The notes beneath the pieces are model-generated. The model made no database searches and was not told where the DNA came from. It was given only the letters and a program-made list of their open reading frames with translations. The translations under genes were made by a program, and so were the position numbers. A DNA stretch of 7,176 nt from Acidimicrobiaceae bacterium. GTDB lineage: Bacteria; Actinomycetota; Acidimicrobiia; Acidimicrobiales; Ilumatobacteraceae. The stretch spans positions 3,042 through 10,217 of the forward strand of contig VFMC01000180.1 in the NCBI GenBank assembly GCA_006515795.1, read 5' to 3'. How positions within the stretch are numbered: the stretch's first letter is position 1; each line of letters begins with the position of its first letter. Shown here piece after piece: positions 5,029-7,176 of this stretch.

Positions 5029-6243
5029 TCAGCCGCCGGCGACGGCGGCCACCGTGTCGACGATCCGGTCGATCTGCGCGTCGGTGATGACGAGCGGCGG
5101 GCAGAACGTGAGCGTGTCGGTGTTGATCGCCCTGCAGATCACGCCGCGGCGCAGCATCTCGTCGCGGATGGACATCGCGTTCTGGTCGGGGCGCAACACC
5201 GCGGCACGCATCGCGCCCTCACCGCGCGTGTGGTCGATCACGCCATCGTCGGCGAGCGCTTGGAGGCCGTGGTGGATGCGCAGGCCTACGTGCTTGGCCC
5301 GTTCCACGAGCCCCTCACGCTCGATGATCGAGAGGTTGGCCAGACCGGCTGCGCATGCCGCCGGATGGCCCGAGTAGGTGAAGCCGTGCCGGAGGAAGAA
5401 GTCGGGGTCGGATTCGAGTGCAGCACATGGCCCCGGCCCGAGGAACACCCCGCCCAGCGGTTGATAGCCCGACGTGACCGCCTTGGCGAAGGTGACGATG
5501 TCGGGTCGGACGCCGTAGTGGTGTGCCGCGAACCATGAACCGAGGCGGCCGAAGCCGGTGATCACCTCGTCGAACACGAGGTAGGCGCCGTGCTGGTCAC
5601 ACAACTTGCGCAGCCCGGCGAGGTAGTTCTCCGGCGGTGGGTAGATGCCGGCGGCGCCTTGGACCGGCTCGGTGATGATCGCGGCGACGGTGCTCGAGTG
5701 CTCGGCCATCAGCGTGGCCAGCGCCTCGATGTCGTCGGCAGGCACCTGCACCACGTCGGCCACGAACGGCCCGAAGTTCTCGCGGTTCGGGGCGATGCCC
5801 TGCGCGCTCGTGCCGCCATACGCCACGCCGTGATAGCCGCGGCTGCGCGAGATGATGAGCTTGCGCTGCGGTTGCCCGGCCTGAACGTGGGCGAGGCGGG
5901 CGAGCTTCATCGCCGAGTCGATGGCCTCGGAGCCGGACGAGCAGAAGAACACCCGGCTGTCGGCCATCGGCGCGATCTGGTGCAGCTCCTCGGCAAGACG
6001 CTCGGCCGGCTCGTTGGTGAACGGATCGAAGCAGCTGTAGGCCGCGATCTGACGCATCTGCGCGTACACGGCATCGGCTATTTCGGCGCGACCGTGGCCC
6101 GCGGTGCAGTACCAGAGGCTGGCCATGCCATCGACGAGCTCGTTGCCGTCGGCATCCCACACGAGTGCGCCGTCGCCACGCACGATCGTGATGAACGACT
6201 CGCGGGTCGGCTTGGCATAGGGGTGCAGGAACGGCCTCGGCAT
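5029..6243 (-). CDS. Class III (omega) aminotransferase, PLP-dependent
   Basis: 404 residues, near the short end for the family (usually 420-460) but complete in motifs. SLWYCTAGHG (42-51) lines the active site, SSGSEAIDSAMKLAR (102-116) binds cofactor phosphate, and GYHG (136-139) has the aromatic that stacks on PLP. TEPVQGAAGIYPP (191-203) follows, then FDEVITGFGRLG (224-235) with Asp225 contacting the pyridine nitrogen. TFAKAVTSGYQPLGG (251-265) holds Schiff-base Lys254, and FTYSGHPAACAAGL (288-301) closes the dimer phosphate site. The enzyme moves amino groups between an amine or omega-amino acid and a keto acid, in the cytosol; the beta-alanine/omega-amino acid:pyruvate type is the closest look, substrate not proven. 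The frame stays open to 6519, but ATG-6243 is where homology begins, and TACGGT lies 7 nt before it. Its stop is 6 bp from the convergent tetR stop, and a membrane-protein gene diverges from its start. Confidence 0.9.
   Translation of the reverse strand: MPRPFLHPYAKPTRESFITIVRGDGALVWDADGNELVDGMASLWYCTAGHGRAEIADAVYAQMRQIAAYSCFDPFTNEPAERLAEELHQIAPMADSRVFFCSSGSEAIDSAMKLARLAHVQAGQPQRKLIISRSRGYHGVAYGGTSAQGIAPNRENFGPFVADVVQVPADDIEALATLMAEHSSTVAAIITEPVQGAAGIYPPPENYLAGLRKLCDQHGAYLVFDEVITGFGRLGSWFAAHHYGVRPDIVTFAKAVTSGYQPLGGVFLGPGPCAALESDPDFFLRHGFTYSGHPAACAAGLANLSIIEREGLVERAKHVGLRIHHGLQALADDGVIDHTRGEGAMRAAVLRPDQNAMSIRDEMLRRGVICRAINTDTLTFCPPLVITDAQIDRIVDTVAAVAGG
5032..5049. terminator. Possible GC hairpin at tetR / aminotransferase junction
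   Basis: GCCGCC (5032-5037) and GGCGGC (5044-5049) form a perfect 6-bp stem with a 6-nt loop just beyond the tetR stop and inside the last codons of the aminotransferase (Ala-Gly-Gly region). No T-run follows. It could help end tetR transcription, but a short GC stem arises easily by chance in sequence of this composition. Confidence 0.25.
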
Positions 6244-6250
6244 GGCTGCC

Positions 6251-6256
6251 ACCGTA
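6251..6256 (-). promoter_or_regulatory. -10-like box for leaderless aminotransferase mRNA
   Basis: On the minus strand the sequence is TACGGT, then GGCAGCC (7 nt), then ATG at 6243. It fits TANNNT at leaderless spacing. There is no Shine-Dalgarno between box and start, and no clear -35. Confidence 0.45.
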
Positions 6257-6324
6257 GTGGCGCCGGTCTTGCTGCTCCGAGACGGTTCCAGCAGCCGCCG
6301 CTGCAACGCGGCCGGTTCTCTGCG

Positions 6325-6330
6325 TATGAT
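6325..6330 (+). promoter_or_regulatory. -10 box for leaderless membrane-protein mRNA
   Basis: TATGAT, one mismatch from TATAAT, then CCTGCCG (7 nt) and ATG at 6338. It is the strongest -10 match in the window. It contains the in-frame ATG-6326, which argues that 6326 is not the start and 6338 is. The 94-bp gap to the divergent aminotransferase also holds an inverted repeat GCTGCT/AGCAGC (6271-6276 and 6290-6295), a possible weak operator. Confidence 0.6.
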
Positions 6331-6337
6331 CCTGCCG

Positions 6338-7176
6338 ATGGCGACGCTCAGCCGATCGGCCGGCAGGTTAACGAGTGCCGCAGCCACATGGCTCCGTCGA
6401 GCCGGAGCGACGCGGGCGGCCGACTCGCCCACGCGGTTGCAGTTCGCCGGCGCGATCACCGTGCTCTGCGCGCTCGCGCTGTCGATCGGCGGATGGTACG
6501 CGGTCGATCGGCGGGCCACCGCGATCGACGACGCTGCCGGCGCTGCGGCGCAGCTGATCCGCGTGCAGGACGTCCGCGTGCTTGTGGTGCAGGCCGACTC
6601 GCTCGCATCGGTGGCCTACCTGGTCGGCGGCCAGGAGGATCCCGAGCAGCGCCAGCAGTACGACGTGCTGATCGGCGCTGCGGCGAGTGGGCTCACTGCG
6701 GCCGCCGCGGCAGCAACCCGCGACGACGCGGCGGCGCTCGAGGAGGGAACCTCCCTGTTGGCCCGGTACGTCGGCCTCGTCGAACAGGCCCGCGCCAACA
6801 ACCGCCAGGGCTTCCCGGTCGGCGCCGCGTACCAGAGGCAGGCCCGGAGCGTGGCCGAGCTGTTGGTCGACCAGCTCCGAACGGTCGAGAGCAACTCGCG
6901 CGGTCGGGTGAACGACAGCCTGCGGCGCGGTCACAGGGCGAGCACCCTGTTCGTCCTCACCACGTTGGTCCTGTCTCTCGTGCTGCTGATCGGTTCGCTC
7001 TGGCTGGCGCGACGTTGGCGACGCCTGCTCAACGTGCCGCTGGTGATCGCCGCGGTGATCGTGGTCTTGGTGATCACCGTCGGGTTCGGGGTCAACGCCG
7101 CAGCGATCGCCCGCACCGACGACACGGTGAGCGGTCCGCTCACGGCGGCCGATCTGCTCGCTCAGGCTCGAGCCGC
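6338..7176 (+). CDS. GlnX-like multi-pass membrane sensor protein, 3' truncated by window edge
   Basis: 279 residues from ATG-6338 are open to the right edge. After a basic cytoplasmic tail comes TM1 (about 36-54, QFAGAITVLCALALSIGGWY), then an Ala- and Gln-rich helical extracytoplasmic domain (about 57-198). TM2 follows (about 203-223), then a short Arg-rich cytoplasmic turn, ARRWRRLLN (224-232), TM3 (about 234-256), and the start of a second extracytoplasmic segment (IARTDDTVSGPLTAADLL). From memory, this order, and especially the Arg-rich turn followed by L-N-x-P, matches the actinobacterial membrane protein GlnX, which in mycobacteria is encoded with solute-binding GlnH and Ser/Thr kinase PknG and relays extracellular amino acid levels to the kinase. 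Those partners are not in the window, so the identity is a prediction. A chemoreceptor or histidine kinase input module would be the alternative. Frame confidence is high; name confidence is moderate. Confidence 0.7.
   Translation, partial: MATLSRSAGRLTSAAATWLRRAGATRAADSPTRLQFAGAITVLCALALSIGGWYAVDRRATAIDDAAGAAAQLIRVQDVRVLVVQADSLASVAYLVGGQEDPEQRQQYDVLIGAAASGLTAAAAAATRDDAAALEEGTSLLARYVGLVEQARANNRQGFPVGAAYQRQARSVAELLVDQLRTVESNSRGRVNDSLRRGHRASTLFVLTTLVLSLVLLIGSLWLARRWRRLLNVPLVIAAVIVVLVITVGFGVNAAAIARTDDTVSGPLTAADLLAQARA

Noticed and set aside
6244..6519. N-terminal extension of the aminotransferase
   Set aside because: The 92 extra residues lie across the divergent membrane-protein start and its promoter; the family N-terminus begins at MPRPFLHPYA.
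1..7176. CRISPR arrays, tRNA or rRNA genes, insertion sequences, toxin-antitoxin or phage defence genes
   Set aside because: I saw no regularly spaced repeats, no cloverleaf-like sequence, no transposase or terminal inverted repeats, and no defence-type domain; every sizeable open region is explained by metabolic, regulatory or membrane genes.

Overview
The window is GC-rich (well above 60 % by eye), with tightly packed genes, GTG starts, almost no Shine-Dalgarno sequences and Actinomycetota-type protein families. This points to a high-GC actinobacterium. The environmental-oxidoreductase gene mix would suit the Acidimicrobiia/Ilumatobacter side, but that placement is an inference from style, not from a marker gene. 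I see no rRNA, tRNA, CRISPR array, insertion sequence or phage gene.

Layout, left to right. (1) The last 39 codons of a plus-strand gene, probably a PLP-dependent decarboxylase, run in from the left edge and overlap tail-to-tail with (2) a minus-strand glyoxalase-like (VOC) protein at 111-740. (3) Divergent from it is a ClC-family chloride channel/transporter at 847-2025, followed on the same strand by (4) a 3-hydroxyisobutyrate dehydrogenase-like beta-hydroxyacid dehydrogenase at 2112-2984. (5) A perfect 12-bp hairpin (3005-3039) separates this from (6) a minus-strand luciferase-like flavin monooxygenase at 3071-4432. (7) That gene is divergent from a TetR regulator (4462-5022) across a 29-bp AT-rich gap with dyad and tandem motifs, a classic arrangement of regulator plus regulated oxidoreductase. 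(8) The TetR gene ends 6 bp from the end of a convergent class III (omega) aminotransferase at 5029-6243 on the minus strand. (9) Divergent from that, a multi-pass membrane protein begins at 6338 and runs off the right edge. Its layout (TM, extracytoplasmic helical domain, TM, Arg-rich turn, TM, second extracytoplasmic domain) resembles the actinobacterial GlnX-type sensor partner of GlnH/PknG.

How they work together. Most of the window looks like individually transcribed metabolic genes for small carbonyl, amino and hydroxy acids. The clearest local circuit is TetR plus luciferase-like monooxygenase. A second theme is transcription: four genes have a TANNNT hexamer ending 6 or 7 nt before the start codon and no ribosome-binding site, the signature of leaderless mRNAs. 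This also lets several start codons be chosen. I found no clearly new multi-gene defence or mobile system. The most worthwhile leads are the TetR/monooxygenase operator, the ClC protein with substituted filter and proton-path positions, and the GlnX-like gene whose partners should lie just outside the window.
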